Source: 'Nostoc azollae' 0708
Lineage (GTDB): Bacteria > Cyanobacteriota > Cyanobacteriia > Cyanobacteriales > Nostocaceae
Assembly: GCF_000196515.1 (NCBI RefSeq)
Contig: NC_014248.1
Location: 3,848,001-3,912,000 of the forward strand
Direction: 5' to 3'
DNA: 64,000 nt
Under the pieces are notes generated by a model. That model was not told where the DNA came from. It ran no database searches and saw nothing but the letters and a program-made list of their open reading frames with translations. This document shows, piece by piece, positions 9,738 through 19,073 of the stretch. Position 1 is the stretch's first letter; every line of letters begins with the position of its first letter. Made by a program: the position numbers and the translations under genes.

Positions 9738-9759
9738 CGGGATATTTTTGAGGTTGAAA

Positions 9760-9945
9760 TTATTGTATAGCAGTAATAGCCATTACACTAGGAGCTAACT
9801 TAATTAAATCTGGCTGTAAATACAGTTGAATAGCTTCTTTAATATTTTCCAAAGCTTCTTCTTGAGTGTCACCAGTTGAAGTACAACCTGCTATTTCTCG
9901 ACACCATAGAGCCCAATCACCTGTTTCTGGATCTGAAATTTTTGT
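9760..9945 (-). pseudogene. HicB-type antitoxin remnant
   Basis: An open frame gives TKISDPETGDWALWCREIAGC...GDTQEEALENIKEAIQLYLQPD, a typical HicB/UPF0150 core, ending at TAA 9760. Directly upstream the frame runs into a stop (near 9946) and no start codon is present, so the first 10 or so residues are lost. It sits upstream of another HicB-like gene on the same strand, suggesting a former toxin-antitoxin-type cluster now eroded. Confidence 0.55.
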
Positions 9946-10133
9946 TTAGTGAATAAGCTATATAGTCATAAAAGCAACTCTTTCAGAGTATCATCTGAAT
10001 TAGCAAAAATAGCTTGAATAGGTTAAAAAATTGACAGTATACTAAGTTGATAGTAGTAATTAAAGTGACACTATACTATTATTCTAAATAATAAAGCTTA
10101 TCAATCAAATATAAATGTTTTCTTTCCGCAGAA

Positions 10134-11600
10134 ATGCTCAATCAAAACCAAACCCCCCTCATAGATGCCTTAAAAGTCTCTATCTCTCGTCCCCACGCAC
10201 CATTCTACACCCCAGGACATAAACGGGGTGCGGGAATTTCGCCTATTTTAACCGATTTACTAGGTAAAGAAGTTTTCCGTGCTGATTTAACAGAACTTGC
10301 AGAATTAGATCACCTCTTCACACCTGAAAGCGCAATTTTAGCAGCACAAGAATTAGCGGCAGTGGCTTTTGGTGCGGAAAAAACGTGGTTTTTAGTTAAT
10401 GGTTCTACTTGTGGAATTGAAGCTGCAATTCTCGCTACTTGCGGTATGAATGATAAAATTATTCTGCCGCGAAATGTGCATTCTTCGGTAATTTCTGGAT
10501 TAATTCTTTCTGGTGCAATTCCTACTTTTATAAATCCCGAATATGATCAAGACTTAGATTTTGCTCACAGTATTACACCGGAAGCTGTAAAAACAGCATT
10601 AGCAAAATATCCTGATGCAAAAGCAGTGCTGACTGTTTATCCTACTTATTACGGTGTTTGTGGAGATTTGAGTGCGATCGCACAAATTACCCATCAACAT
10701 CACATTCCCCTCATTGTTGATGAAGCACATGGGGCACATTTCTCTTTTCATCCTCATTTACCCACATCAGCTTTAACCGCAGGTGCAGATTTAACCATAC
10801 AATCTATTCACAAAACCTTGGGTGCAATGACACAGGCATCAATGTTGCACATCCAAGGCAATAGAATTGATATTGATAGATTAAATAAATCCTTACAGTT
10901 AGTTCAATCTACAAGTCCCAGCTTTATTCTTTTAGCTTCCCTTGATGCCGCACGTCAACAAATGGCTATCAATGGGGAATGGTTGATGTCTCAAACTTTG
11001 CAATTAGCTGAAGCAGCAAGAAGTCAAATTAGCCAAATTCCTGGTTTATCAGTTTTAGAGATCCCCCCAACCCCCCTTTTTAAGGAGGGCTTTGTGGATT
11101 TAGATCAAACACGGTTAACTATTAATATTTCTGAATTAGGTTTAACAGGGTTTGAAGCTGAAGAAATTCTCAATGAAATGGGTGTTACCTCAGAATTTTC
11201 ATCCCTACAAAATATTACTTTTATTATTAGTTTGGGTAATATTTGGACAGATATAGATGCATTAGTACAAGGATTAAAAAATTTGACTCGGATACCACAA
11301 TTGACAAGTCAGTACAAATTATGTAAATATACAAACGATGCTATGATTAGCCTTAATATGTGCATTTCTCCCCGTGAGGCTTTTTTTGCTAACAGTGAAA
11401 TATTGCCTTTGGAGAAAACGGAAGAAAGAATTTGTGCAGAAATTATTTGCCCATATCCTCCAGGAATTCCTGTATTAATGCCGGGAGAAATCATTACAAA
11501 ATCGGCTTTAGAATATCTGCTACAAATTCAGTCTTTGGGAGGATTTATTACTGGTTGTATGGATACAAGCCTCCGCAGCGTAAAGGTCATCAAAACCTAA
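10134..11600 (+). CDS. Orn/Lys/Arg decarboxylase family PLP enzyme
   Basis: 488 residues, the short cyanobacterial/Gram-positive form without the N-terminal wing domain. Substrate and PLP landmarks: FYTPGHKRG (residues 24-32), the NGSTCGIEAAI loop, IVDEAHGAH with the Asp/His that contact PLP, and QSIHKTLGAMTQASMLH containing the Schiff-base Lys. The C-terminal domain runs from about 330 with CPYPPGIPVLMPGE. It probably decarboxylates a basic amino acid (arginine or lysine) toward polyamine synthesis. An unusual in-frame PTPLFKEG segment (about residues 315-322) is encoded by a C-rich dispersed repeat at 11063-11095. No other lesion. Confidence 0.88.
   Translation: MLNQNQTPLIDALKVSISRPHAPFYTPGHKRGAGISPILTDLLGKEVFRADLTELAELDHLFTPESAILAAQELAAVAFGAEKTWFLVNGSTCGIEAAILATCGMNDKIILPRNVHSSVISGLILSGAIPTFINPEYDQDLDFAHSITPEAVKTALAKYPDAKAVLTVYPTYYGVCGDLSAIAQITHQHHIPLIVDEAHGAHFSFHPHLPTSALTAGADLTIQSIHKTLGAMTQASMLHIQGNRIDIDRLNKSLQLVQSTSPSFILLASLDAARQQMAINGEWLMSQTLQLAEAARSQISQIPGLSVLEIPPTPLFKEGFVDLDQTRLTINISELGLTGFEAEEILNEMGVTSEFSSLQNITFIISLGNIWTDIDALVQGLKNLTRIPQLTSQYKLCKYTNDAMISLNMCISPREAFFANSEILPLEKTEERICAEIICPYPPGIPVLMPGEIITKSALEYLLQIQSLGGFITGCMDTSLRSVKVIKT
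11063..11095. repeat. dispersed repeat inserted in frame in a gene
   Basis: The stretch reading CCCCCCAACCCCCCTTTTTA then AGGAGGG is a near-palindromic repeat of a type usually seen between genes. Here it lies in the decarboxylase gene and is translated as IPPTPLFKEG, joining two otherwise normal segments (SVLE and FVDLDQTRLTI). Confidence 0.6.
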
Positions 11601-11765
11601 GTTCTAATTAATCTAGATAATGTAAGTTGCGAATTAGCAGTATAGCTTACTCGACGTTCCCCTATCAAGAGGTAATGGTTCCCTTATCAGATAAAAGGCA
11701 GGATATAAGTATTAACTTTGTCCCTTACATACTGAGATTTTTGTAACTAGTAACTTGGGTTTGAT

Positions 11766-12326
11766 ATGGAAATCACACATTCTTGGAAAGCAAAATTTAT
11801 GAAGATAACATTTTTAACCTCATTGGTGCTAATTTCACTTATAACAGATGTAAGTTTACCAACTTTGGCTTAAATTCCAGTTTAAGCTCCCACTCATCGA
11901 AATGAACTTGCTGCTAATCCTAAAGACACCGAAAAAATTAATAATATCAAGAAATTATTAGAAATAACAGGCGCAAGCAATCTGACTCAACAGATATTAA
12001 ATTATATTAACTTATTAACTCAAATGTTAAATTCAAGCAAATCTGAATACCCTCAAGTACCAACAAAATTATGGGATACTTTTGCTGCTGAACTCAACCC
12101 AGATGAGATGATAAATGAATATATTCCTCTATATGATAAATATTTCGCCAATGAGGAAATCAAAGAAATCATTGCCTTTGATGAAACACCAATAAGACAA
12201 AAAACTTTGGGTGTAACTCCTCAAATCACTCAAGATTCTACACCAATTGGGATCAGATATGGCGGAGGAGCTGCCCAAAGAGCTTTAGAAAAATCAAAAT
12301 CTGAAGGATATATTCACAATCTTTAA
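11766..12326 (+). pseudogene. DUF2059-domain secreted protein, nonsense mutations
   Basis: A single frame from ATG 11766 to TAA 12324 encodes a signal-peptide-like start (KFMKITFLTSLVLISLI...LPTLA), then TAA at 11871 and TAA at 11883, then an otherwise undamaged DUF2059 domain (KKLLEITGASNLTQQI; LWDTFAAELNPDEMINEYIPLYDKYF; EEIKEIIAFDETPIRQKTLGV). Both stops are one C-to-T change away from CAA. The downstream ATG at 12024 would give a protein without export signal and half the domain. Family call firm; function of DUF2059 proteins is not established. Confidence 0.8.
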
Positions 12327-12631
12327 ATCATAAACAAAAATAATCAAATAAAAGGGTGGAAATTCCAGTGGTATATAAATTTGTACCTCATTTACCTGCA
12401 ATATGCTATAAGTTATCAGATATAAGCCATCAGCTAATATAGGAGTCATATTTTAGTTTTGATACCTTGCGTGGCGTAGCCATACAAAATTTAGTACAAG
12501 TGAATCCTCTGAAACCCTTTTGCCTATTGTCTTTTGCCTGCCTACACAAGTAAATATGGCTTACGCCACCCTGAGCTATCAGTAATCAAGTCGGATTCCG
12601 ATATTACAGTGTACTGATAACTGATAACTGT
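12327..12631. other. intergenic, short dispersed repeats
   Basis: No gene seen. Contains fragments of common repeats (GCGTGGCGTAGCCATAC; ATGGCTTACGCCACCCTGAG, related to 23777-23803) and short direct repeats such as ACTGATAACTGATAACTG just before trpC ends. Confidence 0.5.
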
Positions 12632-13507
12632 TTAAACTGCTTTTTTCACCAGGTCTTTGTAAACAGGGACATTGGGTTTAATCAGACTACGCACAGCTTC
12701 CTCTAAGTTTTCTTGTTGCAGTAAAGAATCTCCCATTAAAACTGCATTCACACCAGCATCAGCCATGAGAGATAAATGATCAGATGTCTCAATTCCTGAC
12801 TCACTAACAACCAAAATCCCTAAATTTTGCAGATGCGATCGCCTAGCTGCCATTAATTGCTGAGTTGTGCTAAGATTCACACTAAAATCTTCTAAACTGC
12901 GGTTATTAATTGAGATAATGCGAACATCTTCTAACTTGAGTAAACGATCTAATTCAGTCAAGTTATGGACTTCCAAAATAGCATTCATTCCCAAGTAATG
13001 AATCACCCGCAAAAAATTATTGATTTCCTGATCTGTAAGAATAGCAGCGATTAATAATACCGCATCTGCACCTGCTGATCTTGCTAAATAAATTTGGCAA
13101 GGATCAAGAATAAAATCCTTGCATAACAGAGGTAAAGCTATCCGATGCCGGATAGTACGCAAATGGTCAAAACCCCCCTGAAAAAACTTTTGGTCAGTAA
13201 CAACAGATATACAAGTTGCTCCACCACGTTCATAAGACTTAGCCATCGCTAATGGATCAAAATCTAGACTAATTATATCTTGATCAGGTACCGATCTTTT
13301 CACCTCTGTAATCAAGCCAGGTTTGTGAAGACTCTGCTGCAAAGCACTAAAGAAATCTCGTACAGTGGGAGCAGCAGTTAATTGACGTTGTAAAGACGCA
13401 AAAGACATTTCCTGCTGCATTTGTGCCACTTCCAGCTTTTTTTGCCATACAATCTCTCTGAGTATGGGTTGCAGCCGACTATTATAAATAGTACCAGGGT
13501 AAATCAT
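12632..13507 (-). CDS. trpC: indole-3-glycerol-phosphate synthase (paralogue)
   Basis: 291-residue TIM-barrel protein with an N-terminal helix typical of IGPS (ILREIVWQKKLEVAQMQQEM). It converts CdRP to indole-3-glycerol phosphate in tryptophan synthesis. Landmarks: EVKRS with the catalytic Glu and Lys (about residue 90), GGATCISVVTDQKFFQGG, LLCKDFILDP with the second Lys, ILEVHNLTELDRL, ISINNRSLEDF, and VVSESGI. The usual SPSKG segment after EVK is replaced by VPDQDI, a deviation in a loop that lines the active site. It may be a specialised second copy. Alone, with long untranslated surroundings. Confidence 0.88.
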   Translation of the reverse strand: MIYPGTIYNSRLQPILREIVWQKKLEVAQMQQEMSFASLQRQLTAAPTVRDFFSALQQSLHKPGLITEVKRSVPDQDIISLDFDPLAMAKSYERGGATCISVVTDQKFFQGGFDHLRTIRHRIALPLLCKDFILDPCQIYLARSAGADAVLLIAAILTDQEINNFLRVIHYLGMNAILEVHNLTELDRLLKLEDVRIISINNRSLEDFSVNLSTTQQLMAARRSHLQNLGILVVSESGIETSDHLSLMADAGVNAVLMGDSLLQQENLEEAVRSLIKPNVPVYKDLVKKAV

Positions 13508-14009
13508 GATGAGAAGGGATTAACGACTAAAAATTAATACTGATTGAAAAGGAAAGAAATGCACAGATAGATACAGCAGATTGCAGATTAATGAGGTACA
13601 GAATCTAAATTGAAACCTACACAGCAAGAGAGTTTTACTCCTGACTCCTGACTGCTGCTGTAGCACCCCTCCCAATAAAAGGATGACAAATAGGGAGAGT
13701 GGGGTACACCAACCTTTTTTGAACTGATATAGAAGGGAATAGAGAACTCTTCAGGAGTATCCCAACTTTGCAAAAACATCGCAAATTGTCATTCTGTATT
13801 CCTTCAGGTATGGCCAACACTACGCGTGAACGTGCAGCGTGCCGAAGGCATTGCATAACGGGATGAAGCGTATCCCTGTAAACTTACACATTTGGGATGC
13901 ACCCGAAATCTTCACAAGCCTGAAAGTCTTTTGGTGTTTGATAACGCAGCATAACGTTAGCCATGTTTTATAATTACTGTATGTTCTCACATACCTAGCA
14001 ACTGCTATA
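13508..14009. other. intergenic with repeats and coding debris
   Basis: No intact gene. A ~60-bp segment starting near 13608 (ATTGAAACCTACACAGCAAG then (CTCCTGA) heptamers) recurs at 61559-61620. The minus strand holds a 26-codon piece MANVMLRYQTPKDFQACEDF ending near 13888 and PEGIQNDNLRCFCKVGILL near 13750-13810; these look like debris. The block CGTGAACGTGCAGCGTGCCG is part of a dispersed repeat. Confidence 0.45.
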
Positions 14010-14297
14010 TCAGAAATGAATCCAATGTGACTTAATATCCAACATTTCTACCTCTTTTTTAGAAGTTTGATTTTGCTGAGAACCACCCAAAAGGCAATTA
14101 TTTTTGAGTAATCTGATATAAGTACGGTAGGGTATATAGTCAATTGGGTTATGTCCAGAAAAACGCAAAAGTAAAACACAAGCCCAGGAATACTTACCAG
14201 CTATAATTGCTTTGACTATTTGTTCTATTTGTTCGGTGTTAATCTTTTTAGTGACTTGTCTATTATCATCAGCAATATTTTGGCTCATAGTATGCAC
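14010..14297 (-). CDS. HetP-family heterocyst differentiation protein
   Basis: 95 residues. The core [20 protein letters not shown] then [20 protein letters not shown] then TYIRLLK matches the HetP family, small proteins that control commitment to heterocyst formation in Anabaena and Nostoc. Outside the core, both ends are short and polar, as in the shorter HetP paralogues. MSQ (14288) is an alternative start. A 156-bp inverted-repeat element begins only about 20 bp upstream of the start, which would separate the gene from its native promoter. The family call is from memory of the conserved block; which paralogue it is cannot be decided. Confidence 0.75.
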   Translation of the reverse strand: MHTMSQNIADDNRQVTKKINTEQIEQIVKAIIAGKYSWACVLLLRFSGHNPIDYIPYRTYIRLLKNNCLLGGSQQNQTSKKEVEMLDIKSHWIHF

Positions 14298-14317
14298 TCC
14301 TATGTGTAACTAAAGAA

Positions 14318-14473
14318 CTAGTACCGCCGTGAATTAAAAATGCTTCTTTCAGAAGAGCAAAGCTAACAAAATAGTGCTTCCAGCAGGCTGCGCCAACAAA
14401 ATTCAAAATGTATACAGCGTGAACTTGTCAGAGATTTGGAATGGTTGGTTTATTTACGCCGTACTGTACTAGT
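14318..14473. mobile_element. 156-bp inverted-repeat element, copy 1
   Basis: Ends ACTAGTAC...GTACTAGT, with longer imperfect inverted ends (AGTACCGCCGTGAATT vs AGTACGGCGTAAAT). Inside are blocks ATGCTTCTTTCAGAAGAG and AGTGCTTCCAGCAGGCT. A relative of about 168 bp is at 58892-59059. Non-coding, MITE-like. Confidence 0.7.
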
Positions 14474-15866
14474 CAAACAATTTTGGATTTTAGATTAACT
14501 GTAAGCATTCAGCTAATGCCTAACGGCACGCTACGTGAACAGCCATCAGTAGTCAGCTTTTTCAGACTAACGCCAAAAATACCTATTTGATAATTAACCT
14601 ATTTCTCAAACATTCTGACTCCTGACTCCTGACTTCTGAATTCTTACGATTAACTGTACCAACTCTTAGGATGTAGCTTACTTTTGGAAAAGCAATACCG
14701 AAACACCTCAATCCAAAACCTAAAACCTAAAATTGTTACGGTAAATAGCTAATAAGCATTTTCAGCAGCTTGCAAAATTCTCAATACAGACTAAGTAATG
14801 GTAAACAAAACCGATAAAATTACCAGATGAGACAAAGACAGATTTAAGAATCATCCAATATAGATGTTTTTTTATTAAAAGTAGGGGCTGATTTAACCAG
14901 GCCATACAACATTTTTATTCACCTGATAGACATTTAACTAAATCCGCCCCCACAGATTAACCGTGTTGCAGAAGCAGCTTCTTTTTTAAGCCTACTCAAA
15001 GTTCAACTCTGGATACATGAACTATTTTTCGATCGACTTGTCTATTTTTTCGGTGTTGATTTTTTTTGATTATCCTTATCTCTGAGAGGCTGGATTTTTC
15101 ACTATCTTCTCTTGAATGTCTTTTGCCCCCTAGCTCCCTGAAATCCCACTTAATTGGGGGGATATACTCTGAGATTTCACTCTGGTGGCAAGAGAATTTT
15201 TTCATGTAGACAATACAGAAATTCAGAATTAATCTATGCTTCCTGGAAGTTACAATACTTCATGAATAACTGAGGAATACCATAGATAACAAACCCAAAG
15301 ACTTTCAAGTAATTTATTTGTGTTTCTCAACACATACCTTCTTAAGAATTTATCTATCTATAGTCAGATATGTAGTTATATTCTGGATATTGGTTAATAA
15401 AAACATATTTCCTAAGAAGGATGACTGACCATCTTTATATATAGTTGAATGCCTTGAATACTAAACTCAAACAATTCAATAAAATCAGGAAAATTTATCC
15501 TTCTTATATAGGACAGTTTCAGTGTAAAAACTGATCTAAAGTTAACAAAGAGTTGATTATGTTTGGGAATATTTTCCTGAACCTATATCTGCAGCATCAG
15601 GTTAATAATCGGCAGATATTGACCTAAGTATTATCTGTGATTTTACAGAGTCGAAATTTTCATATCGATTTTTTAACCGAAAAATCACTTGAAACAAAAA
15701 AAGTTGCATTCTTATATGCAAAAAATTGAAGTTATGATTTTTTTATTGCTAAAATCATAATTATTCAATTTTCCTTTTAAATTAATTGTATAATCTTGAT
15801 TCAAGAGGTAATTATCAACTAAATACTGGCTACAAGAAAAACTAATTATAAGGAGTACATAGGGAT
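14474..15866. other. long AT-rich intergenic region
   Basis: About 1.4 kb without a convincing gene. Contains heptamers (CTCCTGA)n near 14617-14640 and an ACGGCACGCTACGTGAACAG repeat near 14523. Short ORFs here lack any recognisable pattern. The last 150 bp before the kinase gene are very AT-rich and probably hold its promoter; a ribosome-binding site AAGGAG stands 12 bp before the ATG at 15867. Confidence 0.5.
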
Positions 15867-17468
15867 ATGAATTCTGGCGATTCCGCGTTGGAACCATCAA
15901 ATTTTAAATTGACTTACCAGCCAGGAGTAGAGTTAAAATTTGCTGATTTTCTCATCAATCTAGTTAGAGATGCTGCATTTTGTTTAGGAGAAAATGCCCA
16001 ACTTCTTTATGTCAATAAAGCCACCTGCTGCCTAACAGAATATTCCCGTGAAGAATTACTTTCCATGAAAGTACATGAATTAGATGTAGATCTTTCATTA
16101 CATAACTGGTTACAGCTATGGCAAAATCTGAAACACCTCGAACACGATTCTTTTAAGTCCCGCTATCGCACAAAGGGAGGAAGAGTATTTTTAGCAGAAG
16201 TCAATCTGAGGTATATAAAATACCAAGATATCGAGTTTGGTTGTGCGTTTATTCAGGACAAAGGTGATGGATTAATAGACTTGAGCATTCAAGAATGGAC
16301 TGATGACGGCAGAGAAATCAAAAAGAATTTACAACAAGAATTGACTGTTATTCAACCTCAACATATTGATACATTACTCCATCTGAGAGAATCTAGATTT
16401 CGCTTTTTGCTAGAATCTATTAATGCTAGTATTTTTTTGATTCAAGGTACACAGATTTCCTATGTAAATCCTGCTGCGGAGTTACTGACTGGGTACACGA
16501 AAACAGAATTATTAACAGGTTTTGATTTGAACCAAGTAATCAAGAGTAAAAAATCACACAATTCTCCAGCAAATAACTCTGAATATCAGGAGATAAAAAT
16601 TCTGACTAAAGATGGTAAAGAACGATGGTTAGTTGGTGTGATGGCTCGCTTAAATGGGGTGATAGATTTTCATGGTCAAGAAGTTGAAATATTGACGGCT
16701 ATTGATATTACCAATTACAAATATGTAGAATCTGAATTGTGTCAGACGTTAGAAAAAACAAAACTACTCAGCGAACTGAGAGCGCATCTTGTAGCTATAG
16801 TTTGTCACCAATTTCGTACACCACTAAATGTTATTTCTTTTTCTAATAGCTTGCTCAAACGACATATAGATAAATGGGACGAGGAAAAGATTCTCCCGTT
16901 TATTAAACATATTCAAATAGGGGTCGAACAAATCAACCAGATCTTAGATGATATTTTATTCTTAGCTAAGGCTGAATCAGTACAATTTAGTTTTCAACCA
17001 GAAGTAATTGATTTAGTTGAATTCTGCCAAGATTTAATCTCCAAAATGTTGATAATTAATAGTGAATATCATATTAATTTTGACAGTCGAGGGAACTGTG
17101 AAAAAGTATGGATCGATAAAAGATTGGTAGAACCGATTGTGAATAATTTACTAGAAAATGCTATTAAATATTCTCCCATTGGGAGTGTAGTAGAATTAAG
17201 AGTTGATTGTCATGAAGGGGAAGTAATCTTTCACGTTAAAGATCAGGGTATTGCTATTCCAGAAGAAGATCAGAATAGACTTTTTGAGCCTTTTTATCGT
17301 GGTAGCAATATTGATAAAGTTCCTGGTCATGGACTGGGTTTATCTATTGTTAAAACCCTGGTTAATTTACATGGAGGTCAAATGAGAGTAGTAAGTAAAG
17401 TTGGTGTAGGTACTACATTTACTGTGGTACTTCCATCCGTTCCCTATTTGTATCCTGAAAGTTCTTAA
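15867..17468 (+). CDS. PAS-domain sensor histidine kinase
   Basis: 533 residues, no membrane segment, so cytoplasmic. Two PAS domains: about 25-130 (DAAFCLGENAQLLYVNKATC) and 175-290 (SIFLIQGTQISYVNPAAELLTGY), then HisKA with IVCHQFRTPLNVISF (phospho-acceptor His near 314), N box EPIVNNLLENAIKYSP, G1 box DQGIAIPEED (second Gly of DxGxG replaced by Ala), F box LFEPFYRG and G2 box GHGLGLSIVK. A canonical AAGGAG precedes the ATG. It is followed 55 bp later on the same strand by an AraC-type response regulator, so the two almost certainly form a two-component system. The signal is unknown. Confidence 0.92.
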   Translation: MNSGDSALEPSNFKLTYQPGVELKFADFLINLVRDAAFCLGENAQLLYVNKATCCLTEYSREELLSMKVHELDVDLSLHNWLQLWQNLKHLEHDSFKSRYRTKGGRVFLAEVNLRYIKYQDIEFGCAFIQDKGDGLIDLSIQEWTDDGREIKKNLQQELTVIQPQHIDTLLHLRESRFRFLLESINASIFLIQGTQISYVNPAAELLTGYTKTELLTGFDLNQVIKSKKSHNSPANNSEYQEIKILTKDGKERWLVGVMARLNGVIDFHGQEVEILTAIDITNYKYVESELCQTLEKTKLLSELRAHLVAIVCHQFRTPLNVISFSNSLLKRHIDKWDEEKILPFIKHIQIGVEQINQILDDILFLAKAESVQFSFQPEVIDLVEFCQDLISKMLIINSEYHINFDSRGNCEKVWIDKRLVEPIVNNLLENAIKYSPIGSVVELRVDCHEGEVIFHVKDQGIAIPEEDQNRLFEPFYRGSNIDKVPGHGLGLSIVKTLVNLHGGQMRVVSKVGVGTTFTVVLPSVPYLYPESS

Positions 17469-17523
17469 TCTTGAACACAAATTTTGTTAATCATTCCCTG
17501 ATAAAACTTTTATTGGTTACAAA

Positions 17524-18393
17524 ATGATGCGCGAATCGTCAGAAAAAATTCTTGTAATTGAAGATGATGCTACCACTCGCCATCTCTTCATAGACGGTCT
17601 TGAGGCTGAAGGTTTTGTTACTATAGGATCAGAAAAAGGTTTAGTTGGTATCCAGAAAGCACAAGAGCATTTACCTGATTTGGTAATTTGTGATTTAATG
17701 ATGCCAGATATAGATGGTTACAGTGTTTTAACTAAGTTGCGTCAAGATCCTCTCACTGCAATTATTCCTTTTATTTTTCTCACAGCTAGTAACACTAAGA
17801 CATCTATGAGAAAAGCTATGGAGTTGGGAGCAGATGATTATTTGAGTAAACCTTGTACTGTAGATGAGTTGCTAAAGGCGATTACTATCCGACTAGAAAA
17901 ACAAGCTATCTTTCAAAGATGGTATGCGAATAATTCTCAATCATTATCAGAACTAGCTGCTAAATCAGAAAATTCAGAATCAATTTTTCCTAATCTTCCC
18001 CACCTTCAACAAGTTTTCGACTATATTGAGCGTCATTACCATCAAGGAATTACTTTGTCTGATGTGGCGGAAGCTGTTGGTTATTCTTCTCCTTATTTAA
18101 CGACTCAAGTAGCGAAACAAACGGGAGAAAGTGTGAATGTTTGGATTGTTAAGCGCCGCATGGCAGCAGCGCGGACATTACTGAAAAGCACCAATCAGAC
18201 AGTTGAAGAAATTGCTATGAAACTAGGCTATCAAAATGCTTGTCATTTCTCTCGTCAGTTTCGTCAACATCATGGTTTATCTCCCACTATTTGGAGAAAA
18301 GAACATCAATCATGTCATGTTGCTCAAACTACTAAGCTGCAATTAATTAAAAATCGCGCTCAATTAGTAAATCCTATTCCTTTAACTAGTTAA
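17524..18393 (+). CDS. response regulator with AraC-type DNA-binding domain
   Basis: 289 residues. Receiver domain about 8-125: acidic pair EDD near 14, phospho-acceptor Asp about 57 in LVICDLMMPDIDGY, Thr in FLTAS, Lys in YLSKPCT. Linker about 130-165. C-terminal AraC/XylS domain about 165-270 with two helix-turn-helix units (GITLSDVAEAVGYSSPYLTTQVAKQT and QTVEEIAMKLGYQNACHFSRQFRQHHGLSP). It should be phosphorylated by the kinase just upstream and regulate transcription. Intact; targets not evident from sequence. Confidence 0.93.
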   Translation: MMRESSEKILVIEDDATTRHLFIDGLEAEGFVTIGSEKGLVGIQKAQEHLPDLVICDLMMPDIDGYSVLTKLRQDPLTAIIPFIFLTASNTKTSMRKAMELGADDYLSKPCTVDELLKAITIRLEKQAIFQRWYANNSQSLSELAAKSENSESIFPNLPHLQQVFDYIERHYHQGITLSDVAEAVGYSSPYLTTQVAKQTGESVNVWIVKRRMAAARTLLKSTNQTVEEIAMKLGYQNACHFSRQFRQHHGLSPTIWRKEHQSCHVAQTTKLQLIKNRAQLVNPIPLTS

Positions 18394-18404
18394 GAGGATG
18401 TTTT

Positions 18405-18590
18405 AAAACTAGAGGGTACGTATAACTTGTCATTTTGACCGGAACGTAGTGGAGGTAAGGATCTCGATCTTTCGTCAATTTATGAGATACTAAAGCCTAC
18501 GGCACGCTCCGCGAACATTTCGCTCTCGCTACATACCCTGTGTAAAGCAAGCTACAGTATGACATTTTAGACTTTTGAAATATCCTCTAA
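18405..18590. repeat. dispersed repeat between convergent genes
   Basis: Holds a repeat of the type TCATTTTGACCGGAACGTAG and CCTACGGCACGCTCCGCGAA, common between Nostoc genes. The flanks GATGTTTTAAAACTAGAGGG and TTTTGAAATATCCTC are partly complementary. It lies between the response regulator and the convergent DUF3082 gene. Confidence 0.5.
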
Positions 18591-18591
18591 G

Positions 18592-18915
18592 TTAACTATT
18601 TTTAGTTTTTGTTAACTGCTGGAACCATAATTGTATTCCCAAGGCTAACAAACCCAGAGCTACTAGAGCAAATATTCCTGTTCCTAATCCTACTACACCT
18701 ACAATTAGGGTCCGAACTGCTGAACTAATTTTCCATACTATTGGGTTTTGGGAATGGATGGGTTTGTTAGCAAAATTGGTGGCGATCGTTATCATGAGAG
18801 AATAGATTGCAAATGATAGTCCTCCCGAAATTATCGACCCTGTTATACAGCGTAATGGATTTGCTGCTACTTGCTTATAAGTATCCGTTGATGGTGTGAT
18901 ATGTGGTTCATTCAT
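18592..18915 (-). CDS. DUF3082-family membrane protein
   Basis: 107 residues: polar N-terminus (MNEPHITPSTDTYKQVAANPLRC), then a hydrophobic segment about 25-47 (GSIISGGLSFAIYSLMITIA), a loop with FANKPIHSQNPIVWKISSAVRTLIVG and a second long membrane segment about 70-95. This arrangement (a two-TM protein with the SxxAVRTLxVG motif) is that of DUF3082, a conserved cyanobacterial/plastid family of unknown role. Just upstream is a purine-rich minisatellite. No lesions. Confidence 0.8.
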   Translation of the reverse strand: MNEPHITPSTDTYKQVAANPLRCITGSIISGGLSFAIYSLMITIATNFANKPIHSQNPIVWKISSAVRTLIVGVVGLGTGIFALVALGLLALGIQLWFQQLTKTKNS

Positions 18916-18920
18916 AATAG

Positions 18921-18992
18921 GGAGATGGGGGAGATGACGACGATGAGCGAAATGAGGACAATGAGGGAAATGAGGACGATGAGGGAGATGAG
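18921..18992. repeat. GA-rich tandem repeat
   Basis: Imperfect tandem units of about 9-12 bp (GAAATGAGGACA, GAAATGAGGACG, GGGAGATGAG) directly upstream of the DUF3082 gene start, a likely slippage-prone minisatellite. Confidence 0.7.
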
Positions 18993-19073
18993 ATTTGAGA
19001 TTTTAAATTAGACATAAACAAATACAATCCAAAAACCAAAAACTTCTGCCTATTCCCTGTCACCTGTCACCAG

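Noticed and set aside
14996-15205. 69-codon minus-strand ORF, with a stretch KKINTEKIDKSIEK in another frame similar to the N-terminus of the HetP-like protein
   Set aside because: Only about ten residues match and the surrounding sequence is repeat-like; too weak to call a HetP paralogue remnant.
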